Below are positions 17,699 through 25,900 of a DNA stretch of 64,000 nucleotides, piece after piece. Every line of letters begins with the position of its first letter. The stretch's first letter is position 1. The notes under the pieces are model-generated. The model was not told the DNA's origin. It did no database searches and saw only the letters and a program-made list of their open reading frames with translations. The position numbers were made by a program, and so were the translations under genes. Origin of the DNA: Neorhodopirellula lusitana (GTDB lineage: Bacteria; Planctomycetota; Planctomycetia; Pirellulales; Pirellulaceae). The stretch spans positions 45,365-109,364 of the forward strand of contig NZ_FXUG01000022.1 of NCBI RefSeq assembly GCF_900182915.1. Reading direction: 5' to 3'.

Positions 17699-17834
17699 GG
17701 CAATTCAACAGTGCAAAGAAGTCAACGTGGGACTCCCTATCATGATCCGCTGACAAGCTTTCGAGAAGGCGCCTGCTGGGTGGGGCCAATCGAGAATTTG
17801 CTAAGTGGCGGGACTTCACCACGCTGCGATGCCA

Positions 17835-18842
17835 CTACCGAACCGGGATTTGCCACTGGAGGGGGCGATCGGCAGTCGAAAACGCTGGCTGATTGGCCGC
17901 CGGAGCTGTGTTGACGAATCCGCCGCTGGAAACGGGCTGATTCGCGGGCTGTTGATAGGGAGCCGGCTGCGGAATGCCGTTGGAATATCCACCAGCCGTG
18001 CCCATCGGAGCAACCGTGCCAGCGGGACCAACGGCTGTGCCAGCGGGAGAATTCGTGTACTGCGATTGCGACGACGGAATTTGCGGTGGTTGGCTGGCCG
18101 GCGGCAGGGGCTGGTACGATTGCGGCTGAACCGGAATCACTTGGGGCTGCATCGGTACCATTTGAGGCTGAACCGGCGCGGGTGCGTAACTGGGCGTGTA
18201 TCCCGGCGGAGGCGGGGAGCCGGTCAGGTCGATAACGGGCATCCCACCGGAGCGGACGCTCGACGGAGGCGTGACGTAGTTACCGGGACCGTATTCGTTT
18301 ACAGGCAGCCCGTTGGCGGACGTTTCCGTCCAGCTCATACCAGTTTGGGCAACACCACTTCCGGTGGCATTCCAGCCGGACGCCGAGTCGTTGGCGGCAG
18401 TTCCGCCGGCATTGACGACTTGATTCGGATCAGCGGTTTGTCCTGCATTTTGGTAGCTCATCGGAACCAATCCGCTGGGGGCGTAATTCGTTGGCGCGTA
18501 GTTGCCCGCTGGATTGTAGGTCGCGCCGGTCGCGGCGGCTGCACCTTGACCGTATGAGCCAGTGGACGGTGGGGGCACACGCGTGGACGCACCGAAAGGT
18601 CCAAGCGAGGGCATCGCCGGGGCAGTCATCGCGGTTTGGCCGGGCAGTTGGGAGATCGGGGCGGCACCCGCAAATCCACTCGTACCGTTTGGTTGTCGAC
18701 AACCCGTTTGCACGATCGCGCAAATCGCAAACGCTGATAGGAGGGTGGGAACAACCAACTTGCAACAGGCGGCCTTCAGGTGAAGGGCAACGCTCTTGCG
18801 AAAGGCGGAAGTCGCGGCGATTCGGATCGGGTAAGGCAACAT
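17835..18842 (-). CDS. Proline/glutamine-rich putative lipoprotein
   Basis: This 335-residue protein has a signal sequence ending in a lipobox-like IVQTGC (Cys about 48), although the region before the hydrophobic core is longer than usual. The rest is low complexity: many Pro, Gly, Ala, Gln, Ser and Asn, with VQPQMVPMQPQVIPVQPQ repeats. It resembles surface or cell-envelope proteins of planctomycetes. No enzyme domain is visible. It is flanked by ribBA and the flagellar cluster, with a 470-base gap to fliO. Confidence 0.65.
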   Translation of the reverse strand: MLPYPIRIAATSAFRKSVALHLKAACCKLVVPTLLSAFAICAIVQTGCRQPNGTSGFAGAAPISQLPGQTAMTAPAMPSLGPFGASTRVPPPSTGSYGQGAAAATGATYNPAGNYAPTNYAPSGLVPMSYQNAGQTADPNQVVNAGGTAANDSASGWNATGSGVAQTGMSWTETSANGLPVNEYGPGNYVTPPSSVRSGGMPVIDLTGSPPPPGYTPSYAPAPVQPQMVPMQPQVIPVQPQSYQPLPPASQPPQIPSSQSQYTNSPAGTAVGPAGTVAPMGTAGGYSNGIPQPAPYQQPANQPVSSGGFVNTAPAANQPAFSTADRPLQWQIPVR

Positions 18843-19312
18843 TTCGGCAGACTGTAGATCGTTCGGCGATTGTGCTCGCGAAGCCGCGAAACAACTTCGC
18901 GACCGATCGGTGCCTAGGCTTTAACAAAAATCAATCTTTTTACGAAAGACTGATATAGCTCTTTTTGAAACCGAACCATTCGGGGCCAGAGGGCTGCGCC
19001 AAGAACCGCATGCAAAAGCACTTCCTGCGTAAGCGAAAACGCGTGAGTCTGCCAATAACACCAATCCAGCCAGCGCGAGAAATGCCACCAACGCGATAGA
19101 CAAAAATTCTGTCGTAGCCGATGTCGCCAGACTTCGGGAAACCGCCGTTCTGCCAGAATTCGAGTTGTCCTGAACTCTGGTCTGCCTGAAACTCTGGTCT
19201 GCCTGAACGCTGGTCTGCCCGAACGCTGGTCTGCCCGAACGCTGGTCTGCCCGAACGCTGGTCTGCCCGAACGCTGGCGAGCCCAGCTACGGGACCGATT
19301 CCAGGATCGTCC
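18843..19312. other. Intergenic region with repeat array
   Basis: Between the lipoprotein and fliO no gene is supported. Open frames on the minus strand through here translate the repeat array into arginine/glutamine-rich sequence without a known fold. The right part holds the 16-base array at 19177-19273. Confidence 0.5.
19177..19273. repeat. Tandem array, six units of 16 bases
   Basis: Units of the form CTGGTCTGCCCGAACG start at 19177 (17 bases, variant), 19194, 19210, 19226, 19242 and 19258. The last four are identical. The array ends 40 bases before the fliO stop codon. Confidence 0.9.
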
Positions 19313-20155
19313 CTAGGCGGTTGCGAACAACCGACCGCTCGATCGTCTACTGGTGGGACGCGGGACGGCTTCATCACTTTGACCGGTAAAACCGTGGGCG
19401 GGCTCGAGTTCGATCTCACGCAACGTGCGTTCGAACACCTCGCGGGCCTCTGCTGAACAGCTCGCAACTAGCTCGCGAACTTCATCGGGATGCGTGACCT
19501 CAGTGATCGGCTGAACGCCCGAAGCCGTTTGGCTAAGCACCAAAATTCGCCGCCCGCATTTCACCAAAACCAGCTTGGTCCGTGGGTCCAGCATGATGTG
19601 CCCGAGTGGATGCAAGGCCGCCGCAGGCAAGGGTTTCGAAGCGGCTGCTCCGCCACCAAAACGACGTCCCACCCACACCAATGCACTGAACAAAGCAAGC
19701 ACGATGGCTAGGCTAGAACAGACGGTTACCAAAGGACCCGTCATCTTGGATCGTGAAGGTTCCGGGGTGCGTTCCAGTCGTAGCGCCGCGGCTGCATCTT
19801 CCTCGTTTTGAAAATCCGCATCCCCATCGCTCGTCGCCGACCCGGCAACGCGATAGGTGGATTGGTCGTCGAAGTCTCGTGAATCCCTGCCCGTTGAATT
19901 GCCAAGTTGCCCGATCGGTGTTGAGGCACCGTGAGTTGAAGAGTCGTGGTCTAAAACACCGCGGTCTGGCGTTTCGCGATTCGATGCCGCCGAACTGCGT
20001 GGCTGAAGCGCGGGGAAACCTCCACCACGGGCAATCACCTTCGGCGTATTCGCAGTACTCGCGTACGGATGATTGTCTTGGGCGTGCAGCGTTGGGGTTC
20101 CGCATGACACCATGACCAGGCCCGCAAAGCAGGCGACTCGCAACAATCGCGACAT
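19313..20155 (-). CDS. fliO: Flagellar export protein FliO-like
   Basis: This 280-residue protein has a signal peptide, a long low-complexity periplasmic arm (about 25-135), a membrane segment (about 139-162, VTVCSSLAIVLALFSALVWVGRR) and a cytosolic FliO-type domain (HPLGHIMLDPRTKLVLVKCGRRILVL) near 185-210, then a tail. The order after fliN and the PLPAAALHPLGHIMLDPR stretch support FliO, which helps assemble the export gate. Weak sequence conservation in this family keeps confidence moderate. It ends the cluster; fliP, fliQ and fliR are not downstream. Confidence 0.75.
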   Translation of the reverse strand: MSRLLRVACFAGLVMVSCGTPTLHAQDNHPYASTANTPKVIARGGGFPALQPRSSAASNRETPDRGVLDHDSSTHGASTPIGQLGNSTGRDSRDFDDQSTYRVAGSATSDGDADFQNEEDAAAALRLERTPEPSRSKMTGPLVTVCSSLAIVLALFSALVWVGRRFGGGAAASKPLPAAALHPLGHIMLDPRTKLVLVKCGRRILVLSQTASGVQPITEVTHPDEVRELVASCSAEAREVFERTLREIELEPAHGFTGQSDEAVPRPTSRRSSGRLFATA

Positions 20156-20156
20156 C

Positions 20157-20576
20157 CTAGATACCCACCAATTCGGTCACACGAACACAAAAATTGTCAT
20201 TCATGACCAACACTTCACCGCGGGCAATCAAGCGGCCATTGGCATAGATGTCGACGGGGTCCCCCGCCAGTTTATCCAGTGCCACCACGCTGCCTTTTCG
20301 CAAACGCAGGACTTCTTCCAATCGCATTTGGGTGCGTCCCAGTTCGACACGCAGGTCCATTTCGACTTCGTCGAGCAACTCGACTTCGTGCGTTGCGTCG
20401 TCACCGGCCAATGGCGATAAATCGCCCAATGCGAAGGGGCGTGCCGTGCCAGCTTGGCTAGCGTCGGCGTCACCGGTCGCTTCGGACAACGACTGCGAGG
20501 CTTCGTTGAGCAAAGCTTCGATGTCGTCGGTATTGAGTTTTTCTTGGGAATCGGCCGGGCTGTCCGCACTACTCAT
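20157..20576 (-). CDS. fliN: Flagellar motor switch protein FliN
   Basis: This 139-residue C-ring protein has a disordered N-terminal arm (about 60 residues) and a C-terminal SpoA domain ([20 protein letters not shown]... [24 protein letters not shown] pattern) that forms the lower C-ring and binds the export apparatus. ATG at 20576 is chosen; a TTG three codons upstream is less likely. It lies one base from fliO and 47 bases from fliL. Its usual partner gene fliM is absent here. Confidence 0.9.
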   Translation of the reverse strand: MSSADSPADSQEKLNTDDIEALLNEASQSLSEATGDADASQAGTARPFALGDLSPLAGDDATHEVELLDEVEMDLRVELGRTQMRLEEVLRLRKGSVVALDKLAGDPVDIYANGRLIARGEVLVMNDNFCVRVTELVGI

Positions 20577-20623
20577 GATGCTCAACGTCCTGTTGAAACG
20601 GTGATGAGGCGGATCGGTACCGC

Positions 20624-21181
20624 CTACTCTTCGATCAATTGGTAGTCGTTGAAACCGACACCCAACAACATGTCTTCATCTAACAAGTGATTAGATGTCG
20701 TCAAAATCCGTCTTTCCAGCAAGCCCAATTGGTTGTCTTGCAGCTCGGAAAGCTCGCTATTGCGGATTTTTCGACGAATTTCATGGCGTAGGCGACCGTT
20801 CTTGGCTTCGAACTCCTCGGTCATCTTGGACTTATTCTTGGCACGAATCAGCCCGTACAGCCGCAGCTCGACTCGGAAGGATCGATCCGTGTCGATTGGG
20901 CTAAAAGTTTCGCCGAACGTGCCCAGCTCGAATTCCTCGACCCGGTTTTCGTCCGAGGCGACCTTTTCGGCCTCTTCGGCGCCCTCTTGGACAGATTCAA
21001 TCAGCTGCGCCTCGGCCAAGGCGCTGACCTGCTCGGCGCTGGGCACCAAGAAGAAAAACATGGCCGTTTCGATGACCATGACCAGTCCAATGAATCCGAC
21101 CACCATCGGCGTGTTGCTACGCGGGCGGTTGATCGCTTCTTCGGCGGGTTCTTCGGTGGTGGGTTTAGTTTCTTCAGCCAT
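20624..21181 (-). CDS. fliL: Flagellar basal body-associated protein FliL-like
   Basis: This 185-residue protein has a short acidic cytosolic leader, one membrane segment (about residues 26-45) and a periplasmic domain with the FliL pattern ([18 protein letters not shown], then [18 protein letters not shown] and a C-terminal [20 protein letters not shown]). FliL supports torque generation by stators. It sits 15 bases after motB, the standard position. Confidence 0.85.
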   Translation of the reverse strand: MAEETKPTTEEPAEEAINRPRSNTPMVVGFIGLVMVIETAMFFFLVPSAEQVSALAEAQLIESVQEGAEEAEKVASDENRVEEFELGTFGETFSPIDTDRSFRVELRLYGLIRAKNKSKMTEEFEAKNGRLRHEIRRKIRNSELSELQDNQLGLLERRILTTSNHLLDEDMLLGVGFNDYQLIEE

Positions 21182-21196
21182 GATGGATTGGGTGGT

Positions 21197-21949
21197 TTAA
21201 CGCTTGGAGTTAGTGACGCCGTTTTCGGAGAATCCACGAGGGTCTTCAATCGTTTCATCGAGCATAAACACCTCGACACGAGAGTCATTCCCGTATTTCC
21301 CGCCTTGGTTGGTGCGGGACATCGGTTCGGTCGCTTCCGCTGAAGAGACACGAAAACGATCTGGCGATAGTCCTTCGACTTCGGTCAGGTAACGTTTGAC
21401 CGCCCCGGAACGACGAATCGCCAACAGCATTGCTTCATCAGTACCACCGGTACGTGATGCGAATTCAGCGGATACGTGACCGCGGACTTCGATACGTTGC
21501 GGTTTCCCGCGAAGTTGCTTGGCCGTTTCACGCAGGGTGTTTTGTGCTTCGGTCGACAGCCGATCGCTGCCCACTTCGAAAAACACGACACTGCCCACGG
21601 CCGTGATTTGTCCTGGCCGAATGATTCGCACATGTTGCTCTTCACCGACTGGTGCTTTTTCAGGAACTCCCCCCTTGGCGGTGTCCTTCTTCTTGGCGCG
21701 ACCTGTCGTCGACAAGACCGCATACTCCGACTGACGAGGTTTGGATTTCCCCGGCGTTAAAGCGTCGATCGTCTTCTGGTAGCCGAACTGCTGTTGCATC
21801 GAATCAACGAGTGCTTGATACGTTTCCTCTTCTTTGATCTCACTCAGGGAGACCAACATGATGAAGAACGTCAGCAACAAACTCATCATGTCGCCGAACG
21901 TCACCACCCATTCCGGGATACCAATTTCTTCTTCTTCTTCCATCTCCAT
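21197..21949 (-). CDS. motB: Flagellar motor stator protein MotB
   Basis: MotB anchors the stator to peptidoglycan. The 250-residue protein has the plug and membrane segment WVVTFGDMMSLLLTFFIMLV, with the proton-binding Asp at about residue 20, and a C-terminal OmpA-like domain (VFFEVGSDRLSTEAQNTLRE, then RIEVRGHVS). The ATG overlaps the motA stop by one base. Acidic N-terminal residues (MEMEEEEE) are unusual but do not break the fold. Confidence 0.95.
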   Translation of the reverse strand: MEMEEEEEIGIPEWVVTFGDMMSLLLTFFIMLVSLSEIKEEETYQALVDSMQQQFGYQKTIDALTPGKSKPRQSEYAVLSTTGRAKKKDTAKGGVPEKAPVGEEQHVRIIRPGQITAVGSVVFFEVGSDRLSTEAQNTLRETAKQLRGKPQRIEVRGHVSAEFASRTGGTDEAMLLAIRRSGAVKRYLTEVEGLSPDRFRVSSAEATEPMSRTNQGGKYGNDSRVEVFMLDETIEDPRGFSENGVTNSKR

Positions 21950-22710
21950 TAAGCTATCTCGCGTTGTTTGGCTGGAAGGTAAGTTTGAAGTTTCTGGTCG
22001 ATCGCCCGTGGGCTCTCGCCGGATTGGATCGCCATGACGCCACGGATGGCAATCTCCATACTGAGTTGTTCGTTGCGGCTCATGTTCCCTAGTTTTTCAG
22101 CAAACGGGCTGAAGAACACATTGGCCACAATCGCTCCGTAGAGCGTCGTGATCAACGCGACGGCCATCCCTGCACCAATCCCCGACGGGTCGGACATGTC
22201 TTGCAACATCATGATCAAACCCATCAGGGTCCCGATCATTCCGTACGCCGGAGCAAAACGACCGAGTTGGTCCATAATGCTTTTGCCTTCCCGGTGACGC
22301 ATCGCCATTCCGGTAACTTCGGTGCGTAAGACCTCTTCGACAATCTCCGGCGCGGTGCCATCGACGGCCATTTGCAATCCGGTTTTCACCAGCGCGTTCT
22401 GGATTTCAGGGATTTTCGTTTCCAACGCCAACAGCCCATCGCGGCGTGCGATCTCAGCAAGTTCAACGATGGATTTGATCAGCACGAGTCGGTCTTCGCC
22501 TTTGTTAAGCAACACCTTCAGCGCGATCATTGGGCTTTGCAGCATGCTTTTCAACGGGAAGCAAATCATCGCCGCTGCAATCGCTCCCCCGATGACAACC
22601 AGTGCCGAGGGGATGTCAACGAAAGCGGACAGCGGTGCGGAACCGAGTAGCATCGACGCCAGGATCAATCCTATCGCGAAGATCAGTCCGACTAGACTGG
22701 CAATATCCAT
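21949..22710 (-). CDS. motA: Flagellar motor stator protein MotA
   Basis: This 253-residue protein has four membrane segments (about 4-22, 30-50, 150-170, 180-202) and the MotA stretches PLKSMLQSPMIALKVLLNKG, REGKSIMDQLGRFAPAYGMIGT and GAGMAVALITTLYGAIVANVFF. It forms the ion channel with MotB. It follows flbD after 12 bases. Confidence 0.95.
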   Translation of the reverse strand: MDIASLVGLIFAIGLILASMLLGSAPLSAFVDIPSALVVIGGAIAAAMICFPLKSMLQSPMIALKVLLNKGEDRLVLIKSIVELAEIARRDGLLALETKIPEIQNALVKTGLQMAVDGTAPEIVEEVLRTEVTGMAMRHREGKSIMDQLGRFAPAYGMIGTLMGLIMMLQDMSDPSGIGAGMAVALITTLYGAIVANVFFSPFAEKLGNMSRNEQLSMEIAIRGVMAIQSGESPRAIDQKLQTYLPAKQREIA

Positions 22711-22722
22711 GATGTGCGTTTC

Positions 22723-22926
22723 CTAACGATGAACCGGTGGCGGTATGAAGTGTTTTTGTTGCTGGTAGGCGATTGCCCGGTCGACGACATCGTCGATGGA
22801 TTCACGAACGACAATGCGTTCGCCGCTGCCGAGCGTGACGAAAGTATCGCCCCGGCGTTCGACATAGCGGATCAGTTCGGCGTTCAGCACGAATGCTTCG
22901 CCGTCCAGACGCGTTAGCTTGATCAT
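22723..22926 (-). CDS. flbD: Flagellar FlbD family protein
   Basis: This 67-residue protein opens with MIKLTRLDGEAFVLNAELI, typical for the small FlbD family found beside motA in spirochaetes, clostridia and others. The start at 22926 is set by this family N-terminus; an upstream extension to 23154 does not fit. FlbD links flagellar operons but its molecular role is not well defined. It heads the cluster flbD-motA-motB-fliL-fliN-fliO. Confidence 0.85.
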   Translation of the reverse strand: MIKLTRLDGEAFVLNAELIRYVERRGDTFVTLGSGERIVVRESIDDVVDRAIAYQQQKHFIPPPVHR

Positions 22927-23502
22927 CGCGAGTGGCCCCCCGGCTACTGAGAATGTGTGGTTTGTCCTCTCAAACGTAGAACACAAAAGCGGACACGGTG
23001 GAAATCTCATCGCAATCGGTAGCAACCCGACCGAAGGCCAGGTCTGTCTGATCACTCCATTGCACACAACCCGCATCCTCCGCACACAATGAATCGGCCG
23101 AATGACTCGGCCGAATGAGATTGGCCGGCCAGAAATGGGTGGTTCTTGCACCAAGCCAGGCGGCCGTTCGGTTCAAGCGGAATGCAGATCTGTTTGCTTG
23201 ACTTAAGAATGAGCCGCACAACGAACAGCCAACTTGCCGTGTCCGCTCGGCAGTCCGGACCCGGAACAGCTGTTACAATGGTGTCGTGGTATTTCGCAGC
23301 CAGAACCTTGGGTGCAACGCCGTAGCTGGACTCACCAAAGTTCAGTGCAATCACACTCAACGCCTAACTCTCGAAGTCAGGCGACTCCGGTTGCCCTGAG
23401 ATTTTCCTGGGGCAAACCACTCGTCTCTTTTCATCTTACGCCCCCGTTCGTTGGCATTCACCAACCAACGCCGCTATTCATTACCCCTTAGAGAATCACA
23501 GC
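22927..23502. other. Divergent intergenic region
   Basis: This gap of 576 bases separates flbD (minus) and the plus-strand gene at 23503 and must hold the promoters of both. A 12-base direct repeat TCGGCCGAATGA occurs at 23094-23105 and 23107-23118, followed by a GGCCGGCC palindrome. I find no convincing -35/-10 pair and no gene. Confidence 0.4.
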
Positions 23503-23826
23503 ATGCCAGAAGCGAAGATCAAGGTTGCCCAGAAAGTGGACCCGAAGCAACTCACCCAGTTTGTCTCGACCATCAAGAACGCCGAGCAACAAGTGGGCGA
23601 GCACATCATCCACGCTCTCGAACATGAAGACACGGTCGCCGTGTTGACGACCGTGGTGATTGATTCCGCGGGTGGACAACGTTTGGTTTCCGCCGCACTG
23701 AACCCCGCACGAATGCAACAAGTCCAAGAAATCCTGCAAGCGGCCGAAGTCGAACGGGAACCCGAAGATCCCTGCGTCGGCTTTCATTGCCTGGTCAAAG
23801 CGAAGCCAACCAGCGAAGCCGAATAA
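23503..23826 (+). CDS. Small protein of unknown function
   Basis: This 107-residue soluble protein (MPEAKIKVAQKVDPKQLTQF) is rich in charged residues and ends in a Cys-containing stretch (DPCVGFHCLVKAKP). It may form helices with a central beta strand (VAVLTTVVIDSAGG). No family was recognised. It stands alone between divergent flagellar genes and convergent rtcB. Confidence 0.65.
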   Translation: MPEAKIKVAQKVDPKQLTQFVSTIKNAEQQVGEHIIHALEHEDTVAVLTTVVIDSAGGQRLVSAALNPARMQQVQEILQAAEVEREPEDPCVGFHCLVKAKPTSEAE

Positions 23827-23864
23827 CCAGCCACTTGGACTGGATATCCGACTAGCGGAAGGGA

Positions 23865-23922
23865 AACCCCAGACTGCTGAACTGGAACCTCAGGCTGCTG
23901 AACTGGAACCCCAGCCAACTGA
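23865..23922. repeat. Short degenerate repeat after the small gene
   Basis: Units like CCCAGACTGCTGAACTGGAA recur about 2.5 times with a period near 20 bases (from about 23868). The array lies between the convergent small gene and rtcB, as seen in other gaps of this window. Confidence 0.6.
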
Positions 23923-23940
23923 CGCGGGAAACCGCTTCAC

Positions 23941-25479
23941 TCAATCGTCCGCTTTGCTGGAGTCCTTGATCACGAAGCGGGCTTTCAAACGAGCGACCTC
24001 GCTGGCCAGCCCCGCCATTTTCACGCTCCGCAGAACCTCTTCAAAATCCTTGTAGGCCGCCGGAGCTTCATCCATTGGATACTGCCGACAATTGCTAAGG
24101 ACATCGTGTTGGTCCAGTTCGGTGTCAATCGTCGCTTGGTCCAAAACCCGTTTGGCGTGACGCCGGCCGAGGATTCGCCCTGCACCGTGGTTCACACTAA
24201 AACAAGCCTGCGCCGCACCTTCGTCCGCGACCATCACCGCCGACCCATCACGCGGGTTTCCCGGCAATAGAATCGGATGTCCAGTTTCGGCGTACCGCGT
24301 CCCACGCAGCGAGTGGTGGCCGCCCGGAAACGCTCGGGTGGCTCCTTTGCGGTGCACCCAAGCCGGTTGGTTGTTCACGATTTCTTTCCTCGCAATGTTG
24401 TGGCTGATGAAATACACCAGCGATCCTTGCGTCCCCGGAATGACTTCCTGAAACGCTTCCAGCACCAGTGCATTGATCATTAGGTGGTTGACCGTCGCAA
24501 AATTGGCTCCCAAAGCCATGTCGTCGAGGTAGTCATTCGCCTCGGGGGTCCCCAAAGGCGCGTAAACGAGCTGCCGATCTTGCGCGGGCAACGGAATTCC
24601 CCACTGCGAGAACTTGTCTTGCAGCGTTTTAAACTGACCGGACGCCAAGTTATGTCCAAACCCGCGAGATCCACAGTGCGATAGAAACGCCACGTTTCCG
24701 TCCTGCAACCCGAATGTCTGAGCGGCCCGCTGAGCCCGATCATCCTTGGCCACGTCCACCACTTCGCATTCACCAAAGTGGTTGCCGCCACCGTAAGACC
24801 CCAGCTGGGTCATCTTGTCGGAAAAGTTGCTCATGTGCCGCTGTTCAAGCAGGCGATCCAGTCGCATTGCCAACGCATCACGGGTCTCGTCGTGGCCAAG
24901 ATGGAAGCTGTCTTCGCAACACTCTGCCCACTCACTCGGGATTCCCAGTTGATCGCATACCGCCACGCTGGCTCCCTCGGTCACCAATTGCTTTCCGACA
25001 GTCCGGTTGACCGGTCGCGATTTCGCTGCCGAACGTTGCCCACGCCCCGCACCTGTCGGTGTTCGTTGACAAATTGCCGAAATCAGTGCACGCCGTGTTT
25101 TACGGTCTTCGATCGCATCAGCCGGCAAATCAAGTTGCAACAGGCTCATCGAGCATTTGATGTCCACGCCAACAGGTCCCGGATAAACGTGAGTCGGTGA
25201 TACCATCACACAACCCACCGGAGCACCGTATCCTAGGTGCGCATCCGGATTGAGGACCACCTCGGTCACGCCGGGGGCGCGTCGCGAATTGATGGCCTGT
25301 TGGAGGCACCCTTCATCAAAAGTGTCCCGAATCGCCTCCGTCCCAATCACTGTGATCGGGGACGTGGTCTCCGTCGGCAAGATCGCCGTGGCTTCACCGG
25401 TCGATTTCAAGCGGGATCGCAGCGGACGAGATTCAGGGGAACTGGTGTTCATCAAAGAGGGACTTGTTGGAGTAGGCAT
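23941..25479 (-). CDS. rtcB: RNA-splicing ligase RtcB family
   Basis: RtcB ligates 2',3'-cyclic phosphate or 3'-phosphate RNA to 5'-OH RNA in a GTP- and Mn-dependent reaction. Visible family parts are VVLNPDAHLGYGAPVGCVMV and VYPGPVGVDIKCSM near the N-terminus, GSYGGGNHFGECEVV, HCGSRGFGH, and SVNHGAGRILGRRHA, which hold metal ligands and the guanylylated His region. ATG at 25479 gives 512 residues; ATG at 25452 is also possible. Sequence farther upstream is repeat and not coding. No archease gene is adjacent. Confidence 0.9.
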   Translation of the reverse strand: MPTPTSPSLMNTSSPESRPLRSRLKSTGEATAILPTETTSPITVIGTEAIRDTFDEGCLQQAINSRRAPGVTEVVLNPDAHLGYGAPVGCVMVSPTHVYPGPVGVDIKCSMSLLQLDLPADAIEDRKTRRALISAICQRTPTGAGRGQRSAAKSRPVNRTVGKQLVTEGASVAVCDQLGIPSEWAECCEDSFHLGHDETRDALAMRLDRLLEQRHMSNFSDKMTQLGSYGGGNHFGECEVVDVAKDDRAQRAAQTFGLQDGNVAFLSHCGSRGFGHNLASGQFKTLQDKFSQWGIPLPAQDRQLVYAPLGTPEANDYLDDMALGANFATVNHLMINALVLEAFQEVIPGTQGSLVYFISHNIARKEIVNNQPAWVHRKGATRAFPGGHHSLRGTRYAETGHPILLPGNPRDGSAVMVADEGAAQACFSVNHGAGRILGRRHAKRVLDQATIDTELDQHDVLSNCRQYPMDEAPAAYKDFEEVLRSVKMAGLASEVARLKARFVIKDSSKADD

Positions 25480-25900
25480 CCGAATGAGGCATCGACGTGA
25501 AAAACGAGCCAGGATGCGGTTCGTTGCAATGAACGACTGCTGATGATTCGAGAAGGTTCGGGGAGAGAGTGGCGCAGGACCACAGTAGCACAGGGCCACA
25601 GGAAGGCGTGTTCCTGTGCTCCTGTGCTCCTGTGTTCCTGTGCGTTCCTGTGCGTTCCTGCGGCCCTGCGGCCGCCCCGGCCTTTTCCGAATATTTCGCA
25701 TTATCGTCAAAGTTTACCAACCCGGCTGCCGATACCTACTTTCGGACAGTGTTCTTTCGCCGCCGGTGGAGCGTTTGGCGAGAGAATGTTGTAGGGGGGC
25801 TTTCCAAAAAATGGGCCCGTTCGGGGAATTTACCAGGCCGCTGCGTTGCGGTTCATCGGTGGGTTTCACGACCGGTCGCTGCACTAGGGAAGTCCAGGGC
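25480..25900. other. Divergent intergenic region with ACAGG-type repeats
   Basis: Between rtcB (minus) and the TolC-like gene (plus). At about 25572-25670 there are 8-10 base units CCTGTGCTC / CCTGTGCGTT in tandem, preceded by an inverted CACAGTAGCACAGGGCCACAGG stretch that could pair with them. The rest has no recognised gene; long open frames through it arise from the repeat. Confidence 0.5.

Noticed and set aside
17699..17834. FMN riboswitch upstream of ribBA
   Set aside because: No conserved riboswitch core or matching helices were seen.
18940..19467. 175-residue minus-strand open frame through the 16-base array
   Set aside because: It translates the repeat array and overlaps fliO in another frame.
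23488..23787. 99-residue minus-strand open frame
   Set aside because: Antisense to the small plus-strand gene at 23503, which has the better start and composition.
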